Assembly (NCBI GenBank): GCA_963575745.1
Contig: CAUYUJ010015260.1
Coordinates: 976,977 to 1,040,976 of the forward strand
DNA: 64,000 nt
From: Prorocentrum cordatum
Lineage: Eukaryota; Sar; Dinophyceae; Prorocentrales; Prorocentraceae
Direction of reading: 5' to 3'
Translations under genes and position numbers: made by a program
Shown here: piece by piece, positions 42,627 through 53,072 of the stretch
Layout of the letters: each line of letters begins with the position of its first letter
Numbering within the stretch: position 1 is the first letter of the stretch
The notes under the pieces: generated by a model
Seen by the model: the letters and a program-made list of their open reading frames with translations, nothing else
Database searches by the model: none
What the model was told of the DNA's origin: nothing

Positions 42627-44990
42627 ATGTCGACTGACCCTGTCGTGCTCGGCAGCCTCTCTGAAGTGTGCGGCGCACCCCTGCAGCTGTTCGAGCTGGT
42701 CGCGGTGGTCGGAGACGACGGCGACGGCGATGGCGCTGGCTCGATGGCGTACCTCTGCCTCGGCAGGCAGCACATCTCAGGCCAGTCACAACTTGGGGAG
42801 CTGTGGTCCTTACCCCCCTGGGGGACCCATCGATTTCGACACCCCTCTCGAGAGATCGTCGCTGCGATGGCTTCCCCCAGGGGGGTAAGGACCACAGCTC
42901 CCCAAATTACGGCTGGTCGGCATCTTCTTCGTCTCGGAGCAGATACACAGATTGTGCAATGGCCAGAAGTTGCCGTACCTCCAGAGGAAGACAAGACGCC
43001 ACAAGCACAAACGGTGTGCGCTCCGCGCGGGCTTCCTGGATCTGCACCGGGCCCCCCTGCTGGGTCGCGCGGAGCGCGCCAGGGGCGGCCCCGGAGGCGC
43101 CGCCTGGTGGGCCCATTGTTCGGGGGTGGACAGACCTCCTACCCTGACACGTCGATTAAGGAATTGGCCGTTTTCGGTTCGCGAGAGGGCGTCGCGGCCG
43201 GCATGTTTGCGGGTCCAGGTCCGTCGGTTTCCGTCCCAGGCCGTTTTCATTAAGAGGAGGTTTGCTAAAGGGAGGTTTGTCCACCGCCGAAAGGAATCCG
43301 CGCGGAGCGTCCAAAGTTTATGTTGATGGCGTTTTTTCGTCTTCGAACCTCGACATCGAGCGGGCTGTGGTCGACGAGGCGTCGCGCAGTTTGTTCTTGG
43401 TGGTCATCCGCCCCGGCCAGGACACGACGTGGCGCGGCGGCGACAGGCTGCTGGTGAGGAGCCAGCAGCGCGAACTGCTCCTGGAGCGCCTGGCGCTGTG
43501 CTGGCAGACGCAGCAGATGCACGAGCGCTTCCAGGTCAGGAGGCTGCCACAGGCCATCGAGGAAGAGAACAAGACGCCATGAACCATGCACTGCTGGCGC
43601 TCCGCGCGGATTTCTTGGATCTCCGCCGGACCCTGTTTGGCGGCGCCTCCAGCGCCGCCCCTGGCGCGCTTTGCGCGCCAGGGAGGGGGGTCCGGCGCAG
43701 ATCCAAGAAACCCGCGCTCGGCGCCAAAAGTGCATGTTTATTCAAGAGAAGAGTAACCACCCAGACCCGATAATTGGCGTTTGCTAAACGGCCCTGGGCG
43801 TTTGCTGAACAGCCCTCCCCTGTTCGATTCCTTCTTCGGGTGCGTTCACGAAACGTCTTCACTTGTCGAGGTGGCCATTCGGGGGGTGTTTTTTGTTTGC
43901 CTTTTATTTTTGGCGTTGTTTCGCCTCCCGCTCCTCCTCCTCCTCATCATCATCCTCCTTGCAGGCCCGGGCCTCGATCACCAGTGGGCTGCGGGGCACG
44001 GGCGACGGCTTCGCGTGCCGTGTTCTGCCGCAGGTGGAGCCCTTCCGGGGGTACGTGCAGGAGAGCCGGAGGGGCTACAGTTTCTTCGTCCGCGCCGGTT
44101 TCAAGAGCAGGGGCCGGTGCTTCTCCTCGTCCTCCTCGTCGTCGTCCTCGTCCTCGTCATCGTCGTACTCCTCGTCGTCGTCCTCGTTTTCGTCCTTGTC
44201 ATCGTTCTCGTCGTCGTCGTCGTCCTCGTCGTCGTCCTCGGTCTCGTCCTCGTGCTCGTTCTTGTCGTCGTCGTCCTCGTCGTCGTCCCGCTCCCCTCTA
44301 GGCCTCCCTGATGTGGTCGGAGTAGATGGGGTCGGAGGATCGCGCCGCATCGCCGATGCATCGCCGATATGGCTCGACGTGGAGCCCGATTTGCTTCACG
44401 TCGACGTCGCCGATGCATCGCCGATGTCGACGCTGCATCGCCGGTGCATCGCCGACACATCGCCGATACATCGCCGATGTGTCGGCGATGTGGCATTATC
44501 CTATTCCGACCTCATCTAGGAGGCCTCCAGGTGCGGGCGTTTCATCTGCGAGCCCGGGTGGTCGGTCAGGTATGCGGCCGAGGACATCGAGTTGCCTGGG
44601 GGAGTCGAGATCGGGATCTACACAGAGGAGCCTCGCAGGCACGCAGGCCTCGTGAGCGGCGGGCATGAGGACTTGCGAACGGTGGCGATAGAGTACAGGA
44701 CCTTGCTGACCAAGGAGCTGCAGCAGCTCCACGTGCGTGTGAATCGCCCGTTCTTGAAGCGCATGAACCGCACGGGCGACATTGCAGCCTGGGATGGGTG
44801 GGAGTTCTTGGTGCGGTCAAAGCGGCACCTCCTGGCATGTGTGGTGCTCCGGCGGAAGTTCATCCCCCCCCTGTGCGACACCATGCAGGATGTCGTGGTC
44901 ACTCTGCGCTGCCCCGTCGACGCCCTGGACGTGGCGGCTGTGACGCAGAGCATGTGCGATGTGGTTCGAGAGGTCGGGACATTCGGCTAG
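42627..44990 (+). CDS. Five-exon gene of unknown function; introns made of TIR elements
   Basis: Proposed exons 42627-42777, 42926-42981, 43352-43534, 43965-44116 and 44531-44990 join into 1002 nt, 333 residues and a TAG stop, with phase correct at every join. The N-terminal part alternates hydrophobic strands (MAYLCLGRQ, HIFFVSEQIHRLCNG, SLFLVVIRPGQDTTW) and ends in an amphipathic helix (RSQQRELLLERLALCWQ), a pattern like a PH-type domain; this is only a suggestion. The C-terminal half (SVRYAAEDIELPGGVEIG, FLKRMNRTGDIAAWDGWEF) is not recognised. The start is the first ATG after an in-frame stop, but earlier exons are possible. Introns 1 and 2 are TIR elements without GT-AG at the frame-restoring joins. 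Intron 3 has GTCAGG...TTGCAG and intron 4 GTGCTT...CTCCAG. Confidence 0.72.
42778..42920. mobile_element. 143-bp introner-like TIR element, CAGGCCAG family, copy 2 (intron 1)
   Basis: CATCT at 42773-42777 and 42921-42925 is a 5-bp target duplication. Ends are CAGGCCAGTCACAACTTGGG and the complement of TTACGGCTGGTCGG. Removing the element and one CATCT joins GRQHI to FFVSEQ in frame. No position of the cut within the duplication gives GT, GC or GA at the start with AG at the end. Sister copy at 8785-8928. Confidence 0.9.
42982..43346. mobile_element. Hairpin TIR element with a nested element (intron 2)
   Basis: ACCTC at 42977-42981 and 43347-43351 flanks it. The left arm (GAAGACAAGACGCCAC...GCGCTCCGCGCGG) pairs with the right (CCGCGCGGAGCG...GGCGTTTTTTCGTCTTC). 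A 173-bp element (43119-43291) lies inside. Excision with one ACCTC joins KLPYL to DIERAVV in frame. The joins offer no GT-AG. Confidence 0.85.
43119..43291. mobile_element. 173-bp TIR element, copy 2, nested in a hairpin element
   Basis: TTCGGGGGTGGACAGACCTCC against the complement of TTCGGCGGTGGACAAACCTCC. Same length as 6949-7121 and closely similar throughout. Confidence 0.87.
43563..43755. mobile_element. Hairpin TIR element inside intron 3
   Basis: The arms TGGCGCTCCGCGCGGATTTC and AAACCCGCGCTCGGCGCC pair around GGCGCCTCCAGCGCC. It lies between donor GTCAGG (43535) and acceptor TTGCAG (43964). The remaining intron sequence to 43960 is unique, ending in a pyrimidine tract. Confidence 0.75.
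44117..44530. other. Intron 4: CGTCCT microsatellite plus GATGCATCG-family element (44297-44529)
   Basis: GGTGC occurs at 44116-44120 and 44530-44534, so splicing within it is position-ambiguous, and GT...AG is available (GTGCTT...CTCCAG). The left part is (CGTCGTCCT)n (44125-44290). The right part is copy 3 of the ATGGGGTC TIR family, with its own complementary ends CTCTAGGCCTCC / GGAGGCCTCCAG. Confidence 0.8.
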
Positions 44991-45160
44991 GCGTAAGAGT
45001 GACCTTTCGCCAGAGTGACCTTTGGTGCGGGCACAGATGGGCCCCCAGATGGCCGGACGCGATGCGATAGTAGTGTCTTGCGCGCCTGTGTTGGGCCCCC
45101 CCGCGGCCCCCAAAAAGCCGCGCACCAAAGTTCATTCTTACCCATGGTCACTCTTGCGTG
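44991..45160. mobile_element. TIR element directly after the stop codon
   Basis: Begins at the base after TAG: GCGTAAGAGTGACC...AGTGACCTTTGGTGCGGG. It ends with the complement, GCGCACCAAAGTTC...GGTCACTCTTGCGTG. Possible 3-4-bp flanking TAG/CTAG duplication. It would lie in the 3' UTR. Confidence 0.82.
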
Positions 45161-45372
45161 TAGCAGGGACATGCCAACTGCAACGTGCTGCCGGCCTGGC
45201 CCTTCGGTCGGCGCCCGGCGCGCGCGGGTCCCGAGGCCGGGGCGCCGAGGAAGGGCCCGGCCGAGATATCTCTGCAGGGCTGCGCCCTCCGCCGCGCAGC
45301 CCCGTCTCGGCAGCCCGCACCGCTGGGCGCTGTCGGCGGCTCTGAGGCCGACCACGTTGGTGACCCACATTG
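45161..45372. other. GC-rich unique sequence
   Basis: Open on both strands through GC content. No motif is recognised. Confidence 0.3.
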
Positions 45373-45528
45373 TTAAGTCGGGCCTGTTTTTTTGGATTAT
45401 GTTTTGATTATCTGTTGAGTATTTGTTGTTGTTTTTTTTACTATTGTTTGGCCTTTTAGGGGTATTTCTGGGGTACGTGTTATTTTTCGTCGACAACCCT
45501 CCTGTAGGGGGACACTGCCGACTTAAAC
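45373..45528. mobile_element. TIR element, AAGTCGGGC-TGTCCC family
   Basis: Left TTAAGTCGGGCCTG, right GGGGGACACTGCCGACTTAA. T-rich interior. These are the same ends that bound 25734-27750. Confidence 0.75.
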
Positions 45529-45540
45529 CTATTGATGTCC

Positions 45541-45706
45541 CACTCATCGGGCGAAGAGGACTATACACATGCACCGATCCTGGCAGGGCCCATGCTGGAC
45601 CCAGTATCGGGGCATGTACCTTTCTGGCCAAGGCAGAGGGCGTATGCACCGATCCTGTGCTCAGGATGGGCCTGGCGAGAATCGGTGTATGTGCATAGTT
45701 CTCTTT
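45541..45706. mobile_element. Palindromic element related to 7528-7697
   Basis: ACTATACACATGCACCGATC at the left pairs with GAATCGGTGTATGTGCATAG at the right. The middle has TTTCTGGCCAAGGCAGAGG, as in the 7528 copy. 45710-46500 holds only unique sequence with short frames. Confidence 0.8.
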
Positions 45707-46499
45707 CCTCTAACTGACCCTAAACATCATTTATCTATCTGCCCATCAACGAATTGATTGGCTGGTTGGCAGGCGGGCTTGCTGATTGGATGGCTGGATG
45801 GCTGCTTTGGCGGGCTGGCTAAAGATGGGGGCACGGCCCCACAGTTGCCATCCTCATCGTCATCGTCGTTGCCGTCGTCCTCGTCATGATTACTACCACG
45901 TCCTGGCCGCCGTCGTCGCCGATGTCGTATTCACCAGCATCACCCACCCGCACAATTCATTTATCAGCATACCAGCGGTCCCTGCATCATTGTACCAGTT
46001 GCGGAAGGCTGGATAGTATGTATATTCGAGCCTTTTGGATTTGACGATTGGAAGCATGCAAATTTGATAACACCACGTATACTGCACACTCTAGGTCGCA
46101 TTCCCTAGACCACAATCATTGTGCACAACATGTGCATCGAGTGGGCAAGCACCCATTGTTTAGGGTCCACGGTGACACTCAATCATGTTGCGGTGGCATC
46201 GCGACCCCAGGATCGCGGGCCCATGTTTGTTTATAAGGGTCGTGGTTCTGGCATCGCGGACTTACCGGGTTGTCGCGTGCCCCATGGCACTCAGAGATTC
46301 CTAGAACACGTTTATAGACATTGCCCAATTATCGGGGATGTCTACTGCGAGCCTCCGTCGCCCATCGCCTTTCGAAAACGCCAATGCGGCTATTCTTTGA
46401 GCCAAGCTATCTAGTGGACTATGTGTTCCCCCTGCCGTACTTGAACCCTATTGGGGGAATCTGTGGGGGAGAAGTAGACAGTGGGACAACAGAGTGGAG

Positions 46500-47045
46500 A
46501 AGGATGCGGAAGAGGGGGCGGAGGAAGAGGAAGCCTCTCGAGGCCGCCTTGTGGCTCCTGTGGGGCTCCCCGGGAGCCTCTCGGGGGCCTCCGAGGGGCC
46601 TCTCTGGGGCCTCCTGGGGCAGGGGGCATCTTTTGGGGCCTCCGGCGGCCTCCAGGGGGGGCCTCTTGGCCCTCGGAGAGGCCGTCTCGGGGGCCTCTCT
46701 GGGCAGGCGGTGGTCCCGCGCGCTCTGGGGTCGCAGGGCGGAGGTCTGGGGGGCCGCCCTCCCTGACCTTCCAGAGAGCTATGTTTGAGCACGGGATGCC
46801 CAAAAACCTAAAAAACGAAACGAAACAGTCTAAAACCAGGACATTGAATAGCTCTGGGATAGGTTTTTAGGCCGCGTGCTATCTTTTAGCCCTCCTGGAA
46901 GATCAGGGCTGGCGGCCTCCTGTGAGCTGCCGTGGGGCCGTCTTCCGGGCCTCGCTTGGGGGGCCCCGCTTTGGGGGGCCTCTCGGAGGGGGCCTTCTGG
47001 GGTCACCCCCGCGGTGGCCTCTGGGGCCGCCTCGGGGCCCGAGCG
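46500..47045 (+). repeat. GGGGCCTC minisatellite blocks
   Basis: Degenerate CTCGGGGGCCTCCGAGGGG units at 46540-46760 and 46900-47045. The frames follow the repeat. Confidence 0.7.
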
Positions 47046-47330
47046 TGCCTGGCGAGAATTGGTCATCTCACCAGCTGCAAAACTGGCAACAGGTATTGCC
47101 ATCAATCTCGGATTGAGCTCAGAGAAGATCACGAACCCCAGAATGTCGAACTTCTAAGTGAGCTGCAATGGTGCGAACTGGCTTGCTGAACTGGTGCAAG
47201 ATAAATTGCCCAGTTGCTGAAGCTGAATCCGTTCAGCCTCATGGCCCCAGAGGGGTGGTCATTCGGATTACTACCAGTTAGTCGCAGTTCCCGTCAGGAG
47301 TGCTGTTTCGTCGCGGACTCTATTGCGCCG

Positions 47331-47400
47331 GTGGCCGAGTGGCGCTCAGTCGAGCCTCAGCGCGGCGAGACTCGGTTCGATCCTTCGCTCCCGTCGGGAG
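47331..47400 (+). ncRNA. tRNA-like promoter boxes, possible SINE head
   Basis: TGGCCGAGTGG matches the pol III A box and GGTTCGATCCT approximates a B box, 31 bp apart. A convincing cloverleaf cannot be drawn, so a tRNA-derived SINE or chance is likelier than a tRNA gene. Confidence 0.25.
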
Positions 47401-47409
47401 CAGCCTCAT

Positions 47410-48465
47410 CGTAAGTGGGCTGTGAGCACGGCTTGGGCTTCGGGGTGGTAGGCATGCGCGACGGTACTGAGGTTTTGCATGTTTCAGCGGTTTTTCAGCT
47501 CTGTGCAAGCATGCTCCCAGTGCGAACCCCGTTCAGACTTGTCGATTTATCCAGGTGCCCCAAATCTGACAGCGATTCCAGGCGCGGTCGTCGTAGTCTT
47601 TTTTCTCCTCATGTTCTCCCTCTCGCCACCGTCATCCATCCATCTCTTTCCCTCCGTCTTCCATCCTTTATCCCTCGTCTCTTTCTCCTCCGTCATCCCC
47701 CTTCCTCCTTCCTTCATCATCTCTCTTCCCTCCCCTCTTCGCGTTAACTTCTCCCTCCCCCGCTGCTCAAGACTCTTCGCAGTTGTGGTTCTCGTTGGGC
47801 GAGCCGAAGATGACCCCACGAATGGACAAAGACCTGCCGGAAGCGGTGGCAGACAGTCTCGCGTCTCGCAGGTGTGCGCTGTACCGCTGCATGCATTCCA
47901 TGCACCTTCGTCCGATCGCCGAATGCACTCAGGTATGCCGTGTAGTTGTGTGGCAGTGAGGCAAACGACGGTACCACGGGAGCAGTGATGGGGAGGCTCG
48001 ACATCTAGGAACCTATCGGGGGTCGTTAGCGTCATCTTGGAGGTCTGTTGTGTCCGTTAGGAAACATGTGCAGTTTTCTGCAGGTTTTATGTTCGGCCTC
48101 TCTAGAGCCGGGGGGGCCCTCAAGGAGCCATCCCGGAGGCACCAGTCTCGCAAAGGTCCTATGCGCGGTCGTCGTCATCGTCGTCCGTCTCCTCGTCTTC
48201 ACGCCTCGTGCCTCCTTCCCTGCCCCTTCCCGAGTCCTTCTTCCCTCCTCTTTCCTCACTGGTCTCTTTCTCCGTGGCACTGTTATATTCCTCCGTCATC
48301 TTCTCTCGGTTCCCTCCGCTTCGCGTTCACCCCTCTTTCCTCCACTTCTCTCTCCTCCCCTCCTCCTCCCCCCCCCTGCCAGCTTCGTCATGCCACCTCC
48401 ATTCCAAGTCGTCAGCGAGCCGGGCGTTTCGCGCGAGATGTCCTACCACTGCTGGGCCTCAAGCG
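47410..48465. other. Unique sequence with pyrimidine-rich runs
   Basis: CT-rich stretches at 47600-47760 and 48200-48380; no gene recognised. Confidence 0.4.
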
Positions 48466-48469
48466 CAAG

Positions 48470-48850
48470 AATTGGCAGCAGTTTCGCAGATGGTGGGCGC
48501 GTTGCTTCCAACATGTGGCTCTCGCTGTTCCTCCGCGCACATTCGTTTCAAACTGCTGACAGAGTTTCACGGATTGAGGGCGAGGCATTTTCAAGATGTG
48601 GTTCTCGCCTTAGCGAGTTGAGGACAGGTGGTTTTCAAAACGAGGTTCTTGCCCTAGCGCCGCGCACATTCATTCAACAAGAAATTCACGGATGGTGGGT
48701 GTCTCTTTTTCAAGATGTTGTTCTCGCTCTAGCGCCGAGCACATTCGTCTAAGCAAGTATAAGATGTTCGTGGAATGAGGGCAGTTGTTTTCATAATGTG
48801 GTTCTCGCTTCTGTGCCGCGTTCAGTCGTTGTAAAAGTTTATTAGAGTTG
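48470..48850 (+). repeat. ~80-95-bp degenerate tandem repeat
   Basis: Units share TTCAAGATGTGGTTCTCGC, GCCGCGCACATTCGTT and TTCACGGAT. Four to five diverged units. Confidence 0.75.
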
Positions 48851-49319
48851 TGTTGGTTCTCATGGTCAGCGTACCAGGAATGCTGTTTTGGAACGGTTCC
48901 AGGATTTTCAGGGCTCAAATGTTAAGTCGATTCGCGGTCTTGAAGTCCCAGGAATGGTTTTCTAGCACGGTTTAGGATCGTTGTGGAGTTGACGTCGGGA
49001 CAACGGTGTTTAAGCACGCTGCAAGATCTTCAAACGGTTGTCTCCCATCCCGGCATTCCCCCCAGTGGAAAAGAATCTTTGTATGGGGTTTGTGGAGAGG
49101 CAGCTCGGAGGTAGGTTATATTCCAACATCGTTGATGGGTCTTAGGTGGTTTGCACTGGGCTTTCATCCTTCCTCCTATCAGCAACGTCTTTGACCGACG
49201 TCGTTGCACACTCGAGGGACGCATGGGGCATTTTTGCAAATTCTGTTATTGTAAAAACCCCTTGAGTAGAATTCCCCCGTCTTGTGAACGACCAGGCGAC
49301 CGTGGCCAAGCTTCGGATT

Positions 49320-49690
49320 TCAGGTATTCAAACCAGGCCTGGCATATTCATTTGCTGCCCAAGTGCCAACATTGAAGACGCCTAGCCTGGTATGTGTGTG
49401 GCGTGCGTGCGCCAGTATGGGAGGATCAGACCTGAGACGGTAGCCTGCTGTGCGCAAGCCACCATTTGCACATGCCAGGCCTGGCGTCGTCATGCTAGGT
49501 GCAGTAGCCAGCGTTGGAAACGTCCAGCCCCGAGCTCTCCCGTGATATGCGTAAAGCCCAGCATTGAGCAGGTCAGGCCTGACGTGCTTATATGTGGTCG
49601 AGTCGCCAGTGCGGAAGACGTTGACATTGGCAGGATTGTTGATGCGTTGCGCGTCAAACCAGCTTTTGGACACGGCAGGCCTGAGGGGAA
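49320..49690 (+). repeat. ~75-bp degenerate tandem repeat with CAGGCCTG palindromes
   Basis: CCAGGCCTGGC, GTCAGGCCTGACGTGC and GCCAGCGTTGGAAACG recur. About five units. 48850-49320 and 49700-50230 show nothing recognised. Confidence 0.7.
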
Positions 49691-50238
49691 GAGGGCGCGA
49701 TGTGGCGTGTCACGTCTGTGTTTGTGTGTGTGTGTCTTGTGGTGTTGGTGGACAGAGTTGCGTGCTTGGTGTTTGGTGGTGAGTGTTTGGTATTTTGTTG
49801 AAGTTGTGTGCTTGGTGTGTGGTGTTGCGTCGTGTGACTGGTGTGTTTCTTGGGTACCGACTTTACCCTCGAGAGCGCCAGATCATATCCCGGTTTGGTG
49901 CGGTGAAAGTAGGTTTCTTCTCTAGAGAGCATGTCGGCCGGCTTCTTGCCTTTGCAGTGTTTCTCCACCTTCCGTGGATCTTTTTCCCTCCATCACCCTC
50001 CGCCTCTGCCTCTTCTCCTTGGTTCTCCTCATCCCGATGATCCTCCCCACTTTCTCCCCTCTGCTCGTTTTGTTCCTAGTCGTGATTCTGGTCCTGGTCT
50101 TGCTGCAGTTCCTCACTGTCCCACTACTACTCGCGATCTGGTGAGCCTCCGTTCCGACCTGCGATCAGATGTTCGCTCTGCATCGTTGTATCGGGCGGTG
50201 ACCTGAATTGACATCGCCCCACGCGAAAGCTCGCAATC

Positions 50239-50563
50239 ATGTTGTGGAGCGGTAAACCTGAGGAAGTGAAGCACGTGCACAAGGACATCATTCAGGCCCG
50301 GCTCGACTCTCTCCTTTGCTCAGAGGAAGAGATCCTCTGGCTGGAGGGGCACTGCGGCATGGTGCCGTGCCACCGGGAGCAGGCGGTGCGGTTCGTGAAG
50401 TCGATCGTGCACATGCTCGTATCTCAGAGCCTGCTGCCTGGCGACGAAGACATGTTGGACGAGGACATATTCCAGGACGTCCCGGTTCTGCACGAGCCAA
50501 TGCAAGCCCCGGCGGAGTTGTTTGCATCCGCAGAGCCTTTACTCGGGATCGCAGCGGATCAAG
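50239..50563 (+). CDS. Exon A of an unidentified gene
   Basis: From ATG (50239) it reads GKPEEVKHVHKDIIQARLDS, then EEEILWLEGHCGMVP and acidic GDEDMLDEDIFQDVP, ending ..GIAADQ plus one base before donor G|GTGAGG. It joins exon B in phase: the leftover G plus GG makes glycine. The composition is clearly protein-like. Helical, acidic, no family recognised. It lies on the same strand upstream of the armadillo exon and may be its N-terminal part. Confidence 0.6.
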
Positions 50564-50700
50564 GTGAGGCGCCACTGGGTAGAGGCCAGTTGGGGAGCAT
50601 GATGAACAAAAGTAGTATGATAATATTAGCTCGGGTCCTGGAACCTCTCTGGCGAGTCGGCCACTTCAGACTGCATGTTCTCCTATGTTTTTGGGTCCAG

Positions 50701-50954
50701 GGAGGTGTTCAGAGAATCAGGGTTCTTCGTTATCATTGTTCACCAAGCTCCCCACCCCAAGAGGGCGCAAAAACATGTGGTCGTACCGGGTTGCGAGGTA
50801 CTTCTCTTATTGCGTCGACGGGGGTCTGTTGGGAGAGAGGTTCACTCTCAGGAAGCTCATCCGTGGGAGGGAAAGTTGCCAGGATGAGGATACCGTGGAG
50901 AGGCTCAGGTCCGTCATTCAATTTCTCCTCCAGACAGTTCCGACATCGGAGACG
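50701..50954 (+). CDS. Exon B of the same gene
   Basis: Acceptor TTTTTGGGTCCAG precedes it and donor ACG|GTGAGT ends it. It encodes KNMWSYRVARYFSYCVDGGL and LRSVIQFLLQTVPTSET. The 137-bp intron from exon A is a plain GT-AG intron without inverted repeats. The frame stays open past the donor to ~51120, so the exon could be longer. Confidence 0.58.
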
Positions 50955-51189
50955 GTGAGTTGCGACATAGCGGAATTCACAGCATCCAGGGCAGGCATTG
51001 CATACATCAGAGGCAATGCGGTTTTGCTGAAGCCGGGCGAACTCACAACTTACCGGTTTAACGAACGAGTCATGGCGGTGCTTTTGCTAGAGGGTTCGGT
51101 GGAAAGAGAGATGTTTCAAAACGGGTGTCCTGCTGATACTTATTCGAGAGGCTTGCGGCATCCTGCCGACCGTCTGACGCCGTCGGGAG

Positions 51190-51650
51190 CTGTCTTGAGG
51201 GCCGTTCTGAACCGACTTGGAGCCCTCTTGGGGTGCTTCACAGTCGTCTTGGAGGACATCTTGGGTGTCTTGGATGCTTTTTGGGCCGTCTTGGGACCTC
51301 TTGGGGCCGTCTCGGGGGCCTCTTGGGTCTTTGGAGTGCCGAAAAGTAGCCAATTCAAACATACTTTATGACAATTGATGGCTTTTGCCTCTTCAGGCCT
51401 TCCTGGAGGACCTCTTAGAGGCATCTTGGGCCGTCTTGGAAGGCTCTTGGGGGGCCTCTTGGGCTGGCTTGGGCTTTCTTGAAGCCATCTCAGGCCGTCT
51501 GGGGTGCACCTGGGGCCGTCTTAGAGGCATCTTGGGGCCATCTTAGCCGCCTTGGAGGCCATCTTGGCCGTCGGGGAGGCATCCTGGAGGCCATCTTGGG
51601 CGCCATCCTGATTGTCTTTGAGGCGAGTGTGCCATTGTTGTCGGCTGATT
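51190..51650 (+). repeat. CTTGGGGCCGTCTTGG minisatellite
   Basis: Degenerate units such as GGCCGTCTTGGGACCTCTTG across the stretch. A second block is at 52380-52660. Confidence 0.75.
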
Positions 51651-51984
51651 GTGCGGCCCTGTGGTCGGCGCAATGGAATTGAAGCCCCAGGGGGGGTTCT
51701 CTGGCGGAGAAAGAACAACGCAGGATATGGTATTGACAGGCGTGCTTGAGAAGGAGGGGGAGGAGAGGGGAGGGCGATGGAAATTAGCTATTCATGTACT
51801 CGTACTCGACATACTTGCTCTCCAGCATGGGCCACTTCATTCATGCAAACCCATGGAATGCTTATGCCAACGTGCCAACTTTGCTATTCTTTCGCCGCCA
51901 GCTTTTCTCGTCATGGCAGGCCTGTTTTACAGTTTCGCCGTCCCCACGAGTGGGGCGTGACGCCTTCGGGCGTCCGGTCGGACC

Positions 51985-51995
51985 TTTGTTGTTGG

Positions 51996-52053
<58 letters not shown>

Positions 52054-52055
52054 GG
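51985..52055 (+). repeat. (TTG)n microsatellite
   Basis: About 22 uninterrupted TTG trinucleotides. Confidence 0.97.
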
Positions 52056-52379
52056 GGAGTGCTCTTGGAAAATAACCCAAACCAAACACCACAAGATATT
52101 CAGCACGCCAGGCACTCCCGGCGGCAAGCCAACAGAGGGCGGCTGAACGACAGTCACCCCGCATAGTAAGGATGAGGCCATGTTCCGAAGGGTACCCTTG
52201 CATCCATGTCTCCTTGGTCCATCCTTGGCCACTTCCGTTAGCGGCGCCCCGCTCGAAAAGCTTCGAAACGGCCTTCCAAGGCCCTTGCATCCTTATTGCG
52301 CGTCCTTCTGATACGGGTCGATTGTTCCAGTCTTCGGCCCATTCCGCAACCCTGTCTGGGTCGTGGACATGTGGCCGCT

Positions 52380-52760
52380 TGGAGGCGTTTTGCTTGGGGT
52401 CCCTTGGAAGTCCTCTTGCGGGCCTGTGGAGCCTCTTGGGCGCACGGGGGCCTCCCGGGAGCCTCCCGGGGCCTTTTGGGCGCCTCGTGGAGGCACGGAG
52501 GCGCTCTCTGGGGCCACCTCTGGGTTGAGGGCTCCACAGGCCCTTTCGAGTTACCCCCCCCCTTGGGCCTCTCTTGGGGCCCTCCTGGGTCCCTATTTTG
52601 GGGCTTAGGGACTGTCCCCTGGGCCGTCTTGGATGCTCTTTGGACCAAGAGGACGGTCATGCGAAATATCATTCAAGATCTCAGTTTGTCCAATGGTTTA
52701 ACCTCTTGGGCCGACTCCCACGACCCCCGAGACGGCCCACGAGGCCCTCTGGAGAGCTCC
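52380..52760 (+). repeat. CTTGGGGCC minisatellite, second block
   Basis: GGAGCCTCTTGGGCGCACGG and GGGCCTCTCTTGGGGCCC style units. The frames are compositional. Confidence 0.65.
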
Positions 52761-53072
52761 AGGACGGCTCCGCGAGGTCATTCGGATGACGCATGGGACG
52801 TACGGGCTCCCGGCCACGTCCCCACTGCTTCGGGACACTCACTATAGACGACCCAGGGCACGAGAGCGCGCGAGAGCGCCCAGGAACGCCCAAGAGATAC
52901 AGGGGCACTCACAAGATTCAGCGTTGTGGACGGAGGGACACGAGGTCACTCCACTCAGTGCCTATGGCACGATGGCGGATTTCACGTTCCTTGCAGTTCT
53001 TCTGGGCTGTACGTTTGTCAGCGACTCTTTCCGTGCAATGATATGCCAGCTCGTTCTGGATATTTCATGCAG

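Noticed and set aside
43535-43582. Coding extension VRRLPQAIEEENK of exon 3
   Set aside because: The frame is open, but the GTCAGG...TTGCAG join to the next exon is in phase, and the EEEN residues come from the TIR sequence itself.
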